Shown in pieces: positions 44,899-56,809 of a stretch of 64,000 nucleotides of DNA. Where the stretch lies: NCBI GenBank assembly GCA_028583415.1, contig CM053276.1, positions 7,408,663 to 7,472,662 on the forward strand. Direction: 5' to 3'. Position 1 is the first letter of the stretch. Each line of letters begins with the position of its first letter. The translations under genes were made by a program, and so were the position numbers. This stretch comes from Protea cynaroides (taxonomy: Eukaryota > Streptophyta > Magnoliopsida > Proteales > Proteaceae). The notes beneath the pieces were generated by a model that was given only the letters and a program-made list of their open reading frames with translations, was not told the DNA's origin and made no database searches.

Positions 44899-45599
44899 TG
44901 TTACGGTTGGAAATTGTCCCGCAGGTCTGCGATCTAAGCTACCTGCAATCATATAAGTTAAACAAGGGAGTTGGGCGACTAAGCCCAGGGTACACTCCGA
45001 TGCCTAAGTCAGATTCCCAATGTAAACAGTCAAGAGACAGCAAGAAGCTATCACTAGTTTAGAGAAAGAGGGGATCGATGAGAGAGTTTGAGCGTAAGAA
45101 GAAGGAAAGAGTGAATAGTGCGATTGTGAATGTCCTTTACCTTGAGAGATCATCCTTTACTTATAGAGGTTGGGAAGAAGCATGGAAGTATTGGGACTCA
45201 GGGAAGTAGATCGCCAAAAGGACTATCAGGTGTCGTCCTGAGGGACGTCCAGGTCATAGACTCTGAGTAGGAGTGGGATACTATAGCCAAGGAAGCTAAG
45301 TCGGTCAGCAACAAGAGAGACACGTGTTACTATACGAGTGGTCGAATAGCCGCGAAGATCGGCATCGTGTCATCCTAGGAGAAGGACTCTTATAACGTAA
45401 TCCAATCACCTTAGATCTCTAGACACCGACCAAAAGACATAACACAATAGGATTATGTCTCTGACCAGGCGTCATGTCCCGATAGTACTATGACTCCGAG
45501 CGTGCAAGACCGAGCGCTACATTGTTCGTCTGGTCGGCCTAGACGACTTTGGGTGCCACATGTAAGATTTTAATTGGATGATGTTTTTCCCCCATAACA
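44899..45599 (-). repeat. 3' LTR of gypsy element 2
   Basis: Matches 60386-61085 at roughly nine tenths of positions by eye. Internal bases next to it read AAGGGGCATC on the minus strand, the polypurine tract. Confidence 0.92.
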
Positions 45600-46135
45600 G
45601 ATGCCCCTTGCGCTGTCGGATGCGAAGGATTCGATAGTGCAAATATACTCCGTCAAACATTATGGATCCGATCGGACATAATGTGAGCCTGCCGAGTTGT
45701 GGTTGTCAGTCGTCTTATAATCTTCCGATAGTCTCCCTTTGCGGTTGGATCTTCAAAGTAAAAGGATGGCAGTTGTCGCCAGCTGTCTCCACTACCAGTT
45801 TGGTATGAAATTCGAGGCACCTCGATTGAAAAACGCCGCGGGTTCGCACCGTTGATCTTTGAGAGATTCGAACCGCTATTCCTATCCAACAGTTAGGACC
45901 CAACCTTTGGGTCTCGAGAAGACGTGCCATAAATAGCCGCTCTGATCTCGAACTCGTTGGCTAAATCCAAGGGTGGATATTCAATCGACGAGAAGACGCG
46001 CCATAAATCGACCTCGGAGCCGTTATGATGAGCTGACGTCAGCCTGTTACGTCGCGTCCGACGCGACAGACCTTCCGCCACTACTGTAACGCCAAGTGGA
46101 CGGAAGATGAACGGCTTCTTTTCAGACTTCGCTCC

Positions 46136-46145
46136 TATAAGTACC
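46136..46145 (+). promoter_or_regulatory. TATA box for the antisense gene of element 2
   Basis: TATAAGTACC followed by CCCCTCCTTCCTC, 235 bp before the ATG at 46371. It matches the box at 27362 in element 1 while much of the surrounding sequence has diverged. Confidence 0.6.
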
Positions 46146-46370
46146 CCCCTCCTTCCTCTCGCTCAATCATTTGGGCGAATCGAGGTCAGAGTCTTCGTTG
46201 TCTGGTCGGAGCCCTCACGAGTCTTCAAGTCTTTCATGCGTCTTCTCTGCCTTTCTTCAAACAGTAAGTCTTTTCTTGCTTGTCCTTTTTTCTTCTATTT
46301 TTTCATGCTTGTTAGTTATTCCTCCTCCAATAGTATCAAACCTCTAGGGAGAGTGAGAGAGAGGAAATCC

Positions 46371-47981
46371 ATGGCCCAATACCGGACTTCCTCTTCGGAG
46401 AAGTCTTTCGATTCACTCGATGAGTTGTCAGCCACCCATATATATCTTAGTAGGAAGAGGAAAACTCAGGATTCTATCAGTCTGGATTTTGACTCGGAGG
46501 CCACCGAGTCGAAGAACTCTGGTAAGGCAGCCAGTGTCCTCAAATCCAGAAGTCGTTCCTTCTGCTTCCGGGTCTGCCTCTGAAGAAGAACTTGGGGAGG
46601 GTTCCTCTGAGGCTGTCGAGCAGAGCTGATTGGCAGGTATATCTGCTCGAAGGGTTCCTCATCAGAGGAGCAGTCCGCCACCAATTTCGCCCATAGATAA
46701 GGTTCCCGCTTGGCAAGTACCCATAGATAAGGTTCTTGCTTGGCAAGTACCGAGCAGGGTAGCCTCTGATATAGCCCTGTCTCAGATTCGTAGGGCCTAT
46801 CAGCTCGAAGCCCCCATGACCGACGTCCTGGTCAGGCCTCCTACGACAGAGGAGAGGGCCTGCACCCGACACATTTCGGAGGTCTACGTGTACGAACAAG
46901 CTTTGAAGTTTGGCCTCCGATTCTCGATACACCCTCTTGTTGTTGACATTCTGAAGGTGTATCGCATTGCCCCCTCCCAACTGACTCCAAACGGGTGGAG
47001 GTGCATTTACGCCTTCATCATCTTCATCTGTCGACTGGGCGAGACTCCGACCGTGAACTTATTCCGGTCTCTATTTAAGTTTTCTAGTCTGACCAAAATT
47101 CGCTCCATGAGTGGGTGGTACTACTTTAGTCAGAGGGACGCGAAGAAGCTCCCCCTGATCTCTCAGAAGCTGTCCTCCATCCATGGGTAGAAGGAGAGGT
47201 TTTTCTTCATGGGCTCTCCATCGGGCTGTCCGGCACTACCTCTGTCCAACGCGTAGCTTGTGGTGGACGCGACCGGATTTAACAAGGTGACAATCCTGAC
47301 TTCGGAGGAGAAACATGCCTTCTGGAGGGTGAAGGAGGGCCAGACTGTCCGATACACCGATCTAGAAGATCCCTAAAAGCTGGCCAAGCATGGCCTGCAT
47401 GGTGAGTTTTTTTATCTCTAACCGTCAGCCTCCGATCGGATAATTACTGTAGGTACTGACCACATGTTTTGGCTCTTTTGTTGCAGTGAACTTCTCGAAC
47501 GATTAACTAGTGGCTCGGATCCTGCGCAAAAGGGCCATAGAGGCAGGAAGGCAGGTCGACCAGAGGGATGATCCAGCTGGCGGGGTTTTCACACGATCAT
47601 GTGTAGCATCCAAAGACCCCAAGGGTAAGGGGCACGCTCCGGAGGTGCCAAACAAGAAGATCTGGTCAGCCCAGGAGTTGTTGGCCGATATATATAAGAA
47701 AAGGGCAATCGTGAAGTTGGGTTCAAGGGACGACGACCGAAAGGGCACCGAGGCAAAGGAAGTCCAACCCCTTCAAGTGGTTAAAGTGGTCGACCTGACC
47801 AAGATTGCCGATACGAAGGTGAAAGGAGACACCGTCTGGCTTGTGGAGAACGACCCTGAGAGGAAATTGGAGGTGCCTATGTTCGCTCCCAAGCTCAACT
47901 TGAAGAGCACCGATTCGGTGTTCAAGAGTTCGAGGGCGGCGAGGATCATGTTGACCCAGAATCGCCTCCCCGAGGGCGCGG
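46371..47981 (+). pseudogene. Antisense extra gene of element 2, N-terminal part (putative gypsy-type transposon domain)
   Basis: The ATG at 46371 gives MAQYRTSSSEKSFDSLDEL, an acidic Ser-rich start. After a frame change near 46535 come a 30-bp tandem repeat (46689-46750) and the conserved domain: LKFGLRFSIHPLVVDILKVY, RIAPSQLTPNGWR, FIIFICRLGETPTV, SGWYYFSQR, KERFFF. This is the same putative gypsy type transposon family as in element 1. A GT-AG intron lies at 47402-47486. Downstream are basic and linker segments up to NRLPEGA, where the LTR at 47982 cuts the frame. Stops at 47188-47190 and after NFSND show decay. Confidence 0.78.
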
Positions 47982-50263
47982 TGTAAGACCCACACTCCAC
48001 TAACTTGGTCTAACCATGTCGTACTAGGTCTTCCCATCATTCCTGGACCAAGTAGACCGAGCGTGTGAAGATGGATCACAAACCAGTTATAAAAATCGAC
48101 TCAACACCCAAAATTGTATGCATATGGTCGGATACCTAGGTGGTTGACCATATGGTAAGAATGAAGATTACAAATCCAGGACCCTACGGTCAATGGGTTC
48201 TGCGACCATAGCCATCGACCATGAGAGAAAGAAAGAGAATGACTCTTTCCTAATTAAAGTGAGACTCTATATGGAGGTTTTTCTTCTATATAAGGGATGT
48301 TTCTTAGCCTTTCTCACTCTTTTAGAATCCATATTGAAACTCTAAACCTAAGAGAGAAAGAAAGAGAAGGAAGAGAAGGAGAAGAAGAAAAGACTAAGGA
48401 GAGGATTTGCTGAGAAGAGATTGGCTCTCTATCACAGGCAAAGGTATGAACCTAATATCTAAAAATGTTAATTCTATGGACTAAGGATTCTATGGAGGAT
48501 TGGGGATGTCAACCTATCATGATCCATGTGATTCCTTGAGTAATTTCCAAGGATAACCATGGGGGATGAGTTTGGTGATTAGGGTTGATAAGAAACTACT
48601 AATGATGGCCATAGGATGACCTTAAAATAAATCCAATTGAAGAGTAGAGGATTTAACCCAGGAAGAACTCGAATTGTATGTAGTCTGTAACCAGAAATCT
48701 CAAGGTCGCAGCTACGGTCGACCATAGCATGACCAGCCTAACCAGAGGATCAACCATAGGCATTCGAGAAGATCTAAAAACCATATGATCGCAGCAATGG
48801 TCGCACTATATGCGACTGTAGGGGATCGACCGTAGGCAGTAAGGTTGATACAGTATGAGACCATAGGACCAATTAGACACCTATCAGTGCTTTGTTTCGA
48901 TTTTCTACTACTGTAACATGTTATATATGAACCCTAACTTAAATTCATATAACTTTTAGGTTGTTAAATTGATTGAAAGAGAATTTTAAGACTTAGAAGG
49001 AGATTGAGTATTGCTAACAGGTGAGGAAGCAAGACCTAAACTAATTAGATAATAACAAACTGTTTATTTTTATTGAGTCCAATGCCATGATTGATTCTAT
49101 GCTTGTATGTTTGTAATGTACATTTCATATGTCATCCAATATTCCTACTATTACTGTTCATGCATATTTAATTCCGTTTATTTATAACATGATGATGATG
49201 ATGATGCTAGGAATAGGCATGTGAATTTATGTGTGTGGTTGGTGTGTTGGATGCGAGTAGAGCATCAAGGGGAGGACGTGGCATGGTGGTCTTTGACCTC
49301 GTCACCAGACTCTAGCTCTATCTCTACTCAAGTCTTGCCCACTGACATCATCGTATCGTCATTACCTTAGCATAACTATTACGTCATAGGGCATCAGGGG
49401 AGGTGGTCTCGGACCGTGTGGTCTCTGACTCTGCCGGGGGCCTTAGCTTTATCTCTATGAACGTATTAAGGGATGCTGGGGTGAGGCCTTGGATACACTG
49501 TTTGGCATTAGGATTGATTAGTTGCGAGCCCATTTTATAAGCCCTCATCAATAGGGGCTTACGTGTTGGTATGGGTAGGGCATCAGGGGAAGTATTGGCG
49601 GTGTTTGATCCAGACACTTTAGCTCTATCTCTATTCCATGGTGGGTGCATGTGGGACGGCAATGGTGTTTGATCCATTGGACGGATTCACACACTCGTGT
49701 ATAGAGGTGCGGGGGCCACCAAACCTTTCTATAGCACATTACAAACTTATAAACTAGACCAAAGATATGAATTGAATGCATGCATATGTTTGTTGCATTA
49801 TTTTGTTCACTTACTTAGCTCAAGTTGGAGAGTTGACTGCGCGCGTAGTTCTTTTTAGTTTCTGATGTTGCAGGTGTTATGGTTAAAGGTTATATGAATA
49901 CGTCAATGTGTGGACATACAACGGCTATGGATGTGCAAGCTGTGAAGGATGAATATGGCTCGTTAAGCTATATTTCAACTATGTTTACGTTTAGTGGTTA
50001 ACTTTCGTATTGTGATACTTGTAATCAGTATTAATTATGTTTTGGTTACTGGAAGATAACTTATTAAATATTTAATTATCACTATAGACTCTCAGTTCAT
50101 TATTAATAAGACTTCCGCTATTTATTTATTTACTCTGATTATTATTGTGGAATGTGTTTTGATTTAACATGGTTGGCATAGCCTATACAAGATCCTGGTT
50201 TGAACCGTTGGTTCTTATGACGGTTCATCACACCACTAGTTAGTCCAGAATTGGGGTGTGACA
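47982..50263 (+). mobile_element. Solo LTR of the Tekay/Del-type family (copy c), nested in element 2
   Basis: 2,282 bp, TGTAAGACCC to GTGTGACA, flanked by CGCGG (47977-47981) and CGTGG (50264-50268), a target duplication with one C-to-T change at a CpG. No internal sequence, so solo LTR. It lies in the exon of the antisense gene; the frame continues on the other side. It is closest in sequence to copies a and b. Confidence 0.9.
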
Positions 50264-50268
50264 CGTGG

Positions 50269-51070
50269 CCTTTACCTCGTCTTTGGAGATGGGGGACCTG
50301 CTGAAGAGGATCTTTCTCGCTGGTAGGATGATCAATTCTCTTTACCTCATTTTTATTTCTACTTTTTTTGAGAAGGTTCACTAACTGTTCTCTTTTCTGA
50401 CTTTCAGGGCAGCAACCTCGTGGCCGAACTGTGCCAGAAGACTGCGTCCATGACAATGGAACTGAATGATCGGAGGATGTTGGAAACCTCCCTCCGAAAG
50501 GCTCTGAAGGCGGTTGAGGAGAAGTTACAGAAGAAGACCTTCGAGGCTGAGGGCCTCGCCTTGGAGAAGTCTAACCTCCAGACTTCTCTGGACAAGGCAG
50601 AGGATGCCCTTTCGGCAGAGCACGAGCGGGTGTACCCGGCTGAAATAAAGCTCCGAGCGGCTGAGGACGCTAAGCGGATGGCCGAGGAAGAAGCCAAATC
50701 AGCTAAGGACGCTTTGGCCAAGGCGGAGGAGTTCCAGGCGGAGATCAGGGAGCAAGCCGTGGCTGACTATCGATCGTCCGCCCAATATGCCGATGACTTG
50801 GAGGATGCCACCAGCGGGTTCTTCCAAAAGGGTGTTGTCTAGTTGAAGGAGCAGCTCGTTGGTAAAGGTGTCGTGGTTGACTACTTCGACATACCCATTC
50901 TGGCCGAGCAAGAAATGATGGAGGCGATCGAGGGATGGGAAGTTGAGGACATGCTGGAGGATGATCTATCGACCTATGAGGTGCCCCAAAGGCCAATCAT
51001 AGAGCTTTCAGAAGTGCATCTGTCAAGCGAGGCCCCTACAGACCCTGCTGTCAAAGACGGACCTAGTTGA
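50269..51070 (+). pseudogene. Antisense extra gene of element 2, C-terminal coiled-coil part
   Basis: The exon continues after the LTR as FTSSLEMGDLLKRIFLAG, with a GT-AG intron of 85 bp (50323-50407). It resumes GSNLVAELCQKTASMTMELN and then a long coiled coil (ALKAVEEKLQKKTFEAEGLA, RAAEDAKRMAEEEAKSAKDA). The end includes FFQKGVV, a TAG, then LKEQLVGKGVVVDYF and an acidic tail to 51070. Length and layout match the family in which the N-terminal domain is followed by a coiled coil. Confidence 0.75.
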
Positions 51071-52053
51071 GACTTCTTCGGCCCTGTGCAGCTATTGAAA
51101 TTTTTTTTTCTCTTTTTGTAAAATTCTGCCCCTCTGTGGGGTTTTGTACTACTGCCCCTTGTGGGCTTTTATAAATGGAATTTTTTGTTCATAATTTTCT
51201 TGTACTTGTGCTTTACCACTTCCTTATCTTGGTGAATTTTCTTGTACTTATGCTTTACCACTTCCTTATCTTGGTGTTGTACTACCCCTACCCCTGAAGT
51301 GTAGTCAGCCTGAATGTTGAGTAGGCCGAGGACACTTGAGTTTGTAGTGATTTGGCTACGGCTTGGGAAAGGTTGGCACATACCCCTGCACAGTATGTTA
51401 CCATCAGCGCAGCAAATTCCACGAGTGCCCTGCTTGTGGGTATGAGGAGGCTATGTCAAGTATGGTCTGCATGCTACTCCTATCAATTTGTGGGTATGAG
51501 TAGGAAGATGCTTGTGAGATTTGCATGCTAGTCATACCTACTTGTGGGTATGAATAGGCAAATGCTTGTGAGATTTGCATGCTAGTCATACCTGTTTGTG
51601 GGTATGAATAAGCAGAGTCACCGGTGACCATCTTGCTACTCGTACCTGCTTGTGGGCATGAGTAGGCTATGTCAAGTATGGTCTGCATGCTACTCCTACC
51701 TGCTTGTGGGTATGAGTAGGCAGATGCTTGTGAGGTCTACGTGTAAGTCATACCTGCTCGTGGGTATGAAGAGGCAGAGTCACTAGGGACTGGCGTGTTA
51801 CCCGTACCTGCTTGTGGGTATGAGTAGGCCAGCTAGGCTGAATGGAATGGCTGTGAAACGCAATTGCTCGGATGTGTGGTCACAATGAGAAGACTTCTTG
51901 CATTAAGACTATATCCGAGCAGGTGTCCCTAGTGGGTTTGGCTTACAAGTGATACTACTTGCTTTGAAAAGGACAATTACATCTGAGGCCTGGACAGGTC
52001 GGCCGACTCAACTGAAGAAAAATATACTTAATGTAAAAACTAACTACGGAGTG
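51071..52053. other. Spacer between convergent genes of element 2
   Basis: Non-coding, with a 42-bp tandem duplication (51194-51277, TTTCTTGTACTTRTGCTTTA) and the minisatellite listed next. It occupies the same structural place as 30670-31226 in element 1. Confidence 0.8.
51433..51830. repeat. About 54-bp minisatellite with higher-order A-B-C pattern
   Basis: At least seven units each start TTGTGGGTATGARTAGGC. The second halves fall into three types: A (TATGTCAAGTATGGTCTGCATG), B (AGATGCTTGTGAGATTTGC) and C (AGAGTCACYRGKGACC). Order along the array is A, B, B, C, A, B, C, then a partial unit. Confidence 0.88.
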
Positions 52054-53075
52054 CTAAACTGCGACAGTGTTCACTGGTAGTACTTGCGAAGATTGGTGGC
52101 ATGCCAAGTTCGAGGGATTTCTTCTCCACTGAGGGTGGATTACGTGTATGAGCCAGGTCGGTCCTGTCTTGAGGACGCGATAAGGACCCTCCCAATTTTT
52201 AGCCATTTTTCCTTGGTTGGTTGGCTCTGAGACGGCTGCTTTATGGAGGATGAGGTCCCCAACTCTGAACATCTTGGGCTGCACTGTTTTGTCATAGTGC
52301 TGGGCCATCGCCTGTTGGTATCCGCCCACTTTGAATGCCGATGATTCCCTCACATCCTCCAAGTCCTCCATATTTGTCCAGAGGTCATCGACGTTGGTGT
52401 TTTCACTGAAGTTCAGAATCCTGTATGTAGGGTGAAATACCTCCACTGGGACAATTGCCTCCATGCCGAAGGCGAGCATAAATGGAGTTTCTCTCGTAGG
52501 GGTTCTGCTAGTCGTCTGGTACGACCAGACAATGCTGGGTAGCTGGTCGATCCACTTCTCCTTTTCTTCTACCACCATCTTTTTCAGGCCAGATAGTATG
52601 GTCTTATTTGTGGCCTCTGTCCGCCCACTGGTTTGAGGAGGACCAACCGACCCAAAATGATGGTCGATCCAGAACTTTATACAGAACTCTTCGAAGGATG
52701 CATGGCAAACTGGGTGCCGTTGTCTGTTACAAGGATTCGGGGTACGCCGAACCTGTATATTACGGAGTGTCTGAAGAACTGCTCCACTTTAGTTGAGTCA
52801 ATCTTGGCGACGGCCTCCACTTCTATCTACTTCGTGAAGTAGTCAATGGCTACGATGATATACTTCCGTTGGTATGTTGCTTTGGGGAAGGGCCCCATGA
52901 TGTCCATGCCCCAGATGGCGAATGGGATAGGGCTCGTGATCGGCTGTAGGGGTGTGGCCTAAGCATGTGGTACTGGTGCATAAAACTAACACTTCTCGCA
53001 CTTGCGTACCAGCTGGATGCAGTCGTCATGCATTCTGGGCCAGTGATAGCCTTGCCGAAGAATCTTCTGGAACAG
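52054..53075 (-). pseudogene. Integrase of gypsy element 2 (most of it)
   Basis: From the Tekay insertion downstream on the minus strand: ILRQGYHWPRM, CIQLVRKCEKC, then WGMDIMGPFPKA, LVTDNGTQFA, the glutamate in GRTEATNKTIL, and the C-terminal frame 52054-52578 with AKNWEGPYRV. The HHCC histidines lie on the far side of the insertion (near 55330). Two stops and two frame changes make it inactive. Confidence 0.82.
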
Positions 53076-53080
53076 TGATC

Positions 53081-55321
53081 TGTGAAACCTACATGCAAAT
53101 TTTGGGGACGAAATTTCTTTTAAGGGTGGGGGAGTTGTAAGACCCGCACTCCATAAACCCGATCTAAACCTTGTTTCATGTCATAACAGCTCTTCCAATC
53201 ATCACTGGACCAGACGGGACGAGCGGATGACAATCAGGTATGGAAATGGACCAGATTAAGTGTGATAATTTTCATATCGGTCGATGGTACAGGTCTATGG
53301 TACCGGTCGATGGTCGACCGGTATGGCCTGCGCAGCATGGATCCGGAAAGGGATCTCTACGGGTCCCACTTTCCAAATTTCAAACCAAAGGACTTTCCTA
53401 ATGTTAGGAGGCTTCCTAAACCTAATCCTAGCCTATATAAGGACCCTTAAACCTCCTAAAACTTTTTCCATTGATTCTCACAAACCCTAGAGAGGAGAAA
53501 GAGGCTGAAGAAGGAGAAGAAGCTAGGAAGGAGAGGGAAGAGCCGTCATTGTCGTTCGACGAAGAACACATTACCCAGTCACCGGTAAGTGCTTAAACCT
53601 TCCTCTACATTAAGTGTTCTAGGATGGTTAGTTATAATTGGATCAATACCATGCAAAGAAGGTATTGATCTAAACCCTGTTTTTGTTGACAAACCCTAAA
53701 TTAGTGGTAAACCCTAAATTCAAGTTCTAAGTCAAAGGTCATCGAGGCTAGGACTTGAATGGAGTTGGAAACAACTCTAACCCAGTATTCAGACCTAGAA
53801 TGTGTAGGAGAAACCCTAGGATCAATAGAGGGTGACCGACGAAAGGCAAGAACCAAGCGTATGGTCTTCCAGAGACATACCGATCGACCATACCGGTCGC
53901 ACCATATGCGATCGGTACTGCGACCGGTACCTCCCGGGGACTGGTCTGTGGGGACTGGCCGACCATACCAGTCGCAGGTTTTCCCCACAGTGCTACGACC
54001 GGTACCTGTGACCGGTTTGCTCTGTGAAGAGTGTTTTTGACCCAGTTGGTTTTTCGACCAACATAAACCCTAAGAAAACTATTTTAATTAAACCTAACAT
54101 TTTGTAGGACCTTGTGATCGCAAGTTTGGACCTTGTTTCGCAGAGCAATATATCAATCAAGCGTCAGATAAGGGAATCGGACCTAAACCCTAATAATTTA
54201 ATAACAGTAAACCGTTGTTAATAATTATGGTTCTGTGGATTGATGTTTGTGCATTCTCGCATGTCATCCTTTACTTTCAGTTATTATTATTGTTCATGCA
54301 TACTTGCTATGCTAGGTTGTGATTGTTAGCATGTGATTGTTTTCGTTGGTGTGTGGAATGAGAAGGACTAGAGGTCTGGGATCATTCCTCACACTAGCAC
54401 CTTTCGTATCGTTCTGTCTTAGCATGCTTGGTGCGGGTAGGGCATCAGGGGAAAGGAGTGTCACTGTGGTCTCCGGCCTGGCCACTAGACTCTAGCTCTA
54501 TCTCTATGCCGTAGGGAGCTGCGCTGGGACAGGGCCTACTGTGATGACATATAGGATTGGTTAATTGCGAGCCCAGTTTGCAAGCCCTCGCCAATAGGGG
54601 CTTACGTGTTGGTATGGGTAGAGTATCAGGGGAGGTGTTGGTGGTGTTTGATCCGGACGCCTTAGCTCTATCTCTATTTCATGATAGGGTGCATGTGGGA
54701 CGACAGTGGTGTTTGATCCATTAGGCGACTTCACACACTCGTGTATAGAGGTGCAGTGGCCGCCAATCCTTTCTATAGTACATTGCAAACTTAGAACCAG
54801 ACCATGAAGTGAATGTTACTCATGCATATGTTTGTTGCATCGTCTGATTGTCTTATTGAGCTAAGTTGTGAGCTCGCCCTTTGTGTACACACCATTTTTA
54901 GATGTTGATGCAGGTTACACAGTGGAGGATTACATGAATGCTCCGGCATATGGAGGTGTTGCTGCTTTGGATGTGCAAGCAGGAGAGGACGAGCATGACG
55001 CTTCATGCAAGTGCCCTTTCTGCGTGTACCTTTAGGATTTGATTTTATTTATTTCAGTTATTTTTCTGTTGGAAATACAGTGATGTAAAGATATTTACTT
55101 AAGTTTTAGAAATTTGAATAATTGAATATTTTATTTAAATTTATCAATAGATTACTCAGTTCATTTTATTTAAGACTTCCACTATATTTATTATATTCTG
55201 ATTGTGGTTATGTGCAATGGTTTGTATGAGTGGACACGGTTTTATTGAGATCTTGGTGTGAACCGTTGGTTCAGTGACGGTTCACTCACACTTCTGATTT
55301 AGTCGGAATTGGGGTGTGACA
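53081..55321 (+). mobile_element. Tekay/Del-type element reduced to 55 internal bases plus one LTR (copy d)
   Basis: The insert is bounded by a perfect target duplication TGATC (53076-53080, 55322-55326) inside the integrase of element 2. Bases 53081-53135 are the end of a chromovirus pol (frame ending FLLRVGEL) and a polypurine tract (AAGGGTGGGGGA). The full LTR (53136-55321, 2,186 bp, TGTAAGACCC to GTGTGACA) follows. The polypurine tract directly before TGTAAG identifies this LTR family as Tekay/Del type. A complete 5' LTR and the rest of the interior are missing. Confidence 0.85.
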
Positions 55322-56020
55322 TGATCGGCCGCCTTGGTGCCGACCGCAGATACCCTCGTGGACTTCTTCCATGACTTTTTAAGCATCTTCTGATCGGAGA
55401 CATAAAAGCAACGACATGGTGTAGGATCTCCTGTACAGTACATCGTTGTTAATGGTGTACTGCCTTGACTTATCTTGGATGCATCGTGCTTCCTTTCTGT
55501 CTTCTGGAAGGGCATCGGTTTAGAGGTAGTTGTAGATTGGGTCATACCAGCTAGAGGTGGCCTTGATTGGTGCAACTTCTTCGACGGAGCTACTGGCGTG
55601 CTCCAAAAGCTCCACATACACGGCAGAGTCCATTTTAAAGATGTCTGCGAGGGACAACCTAGACAGCTCCTCTGCTTCAGTGTTCTCGTCTCGGCATACA
55701 TATTGCAGTTCGACACTCCGAAAGGCTGTGATGGCCATGTTGACTTTTCCCAGGTATTGTACCATGCCTGGCTGCCTGGCCTCATAATCCCCTTATACCT
55801 GTCGAATGACCAGCTGTGAGTTGCTACGGACTATGAGCCATCAAACAATGAGGCTTTTTGCTAACCTGAGCCCGGCCAGTAGCGCTTCATACTCTGCTTC
55901 ATTGTTGGTTGCGCAAAAACCAAACCTAATTTTCGATCTAACTTTAAACCCTTCAGGGCTTGCTAGTATCACCCCTACGCCAGATCTTCTGTTCATGGAG
56001 GACCCGTCTACCTGTAGTGT
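55322..56020 (-). pseudogene. Second, archaeal-type RNase H (aRNH) and linker of element 2
   Basis: TLQVDGSSMNRRSGVGVIL, NNEAEYEALLAGL and, in a shifted frame, a CRDENTEAEELSRL end correspond to the D-E-D set. The third acidic site reads NSQLVIRQV where element 1 has GDSQ, so a catalytic Asp appears replaced by Asn. The linker runs to the HEGICGRH histidine motif of integrase next to the Tekay insertion. Confidence 0.78.
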
Positions 56021-56800
56021 CCACAGTGCCTCGACTGGTGTGGGCTTGTTCTCAGCCTCAGGCTCCTCTTCTTCCTCCTCTAGTAGGGTGCTTTCTACGA
56101 TGAAGTCTGCCAATGCCTGAGCTTTGATGGCGGTTCTGGGCACATACTTTAAATCAAACTCATCAAGTTTCACAACCCAATTTATAAGCCAACCGGAGGC
56201 ATCCAGTTTTGACAACACCTTCTTCAGAGGTGCGTTGGTGAGCACAGAGATGGGGTAAACCTAGAAATACAGTCGGAGCTTTTGTGCTGCTGTGACCAGA
56301 GCGAGTGCTAGCTTCTCGATTGGCTTGTATCTAGTCTTTGTGTCCAAAAGTACCTTACTGACGTAGTATATTGGGCACTGCACTTTGTCTTTTTCCTTCA
56401 GCAAAACTGCACTCACCGTCCGATTTGAGACACCTAGGTACAGCTGCAGTTCGTCCCTGGGATTAGGCTTGACCAGCAGTGGTGGCGAGGCTAGGTAGGC
56501 CTTGAGGTCCTCAAAAGCTTTCTGGCACTCCTCCGTCCACTCAAACTTTCCAGCCGCTTTTAGTGTCTTGAAGAAAGGTAGGTATCACTCAGCCAATTTG
56601 GACATGAAGCTGCCGAGGGCGGCTATGTGATCGTTTAGCTCCTGCACCTGCTTAGGTCTGGTCAGTGTGGCCATGTTTAGTATGGCCATAATCTTCGTAG
56701 GGTTGGCTTCTTTACCCCTTTGTGAGACCATGAAACCCAGGAACTTACCAGAGGCGACACCGAAAGCACACTTCGTAGGATTCAATTTCATGTTATGTTT
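56021..56800 (-). pseudogene. RT thumb, connection and first RNase H of element 2
   Basis: Reads LNPTKCAFGVASGKFLGFMV, SQRGKEANPTKI, AALGSFMSKLAE, FEWTEECQKAFEDLKAYL, SKVLLDTKTRYKPIEKLAL and PRTAIKAQALADFI. Stops near 56585 and 56262 interrupt it. Confidence 0.8.
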
Positions 56801-56809
56801 GTGAAGGAC

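Noticed and set aside
51433..51830. Regularly spaced repeats resembling a CRISPR array
   Set aside because: The units are contiguous degenerate minisatellite copies without unique spacers, in plant DNA inside a retrotransposon.
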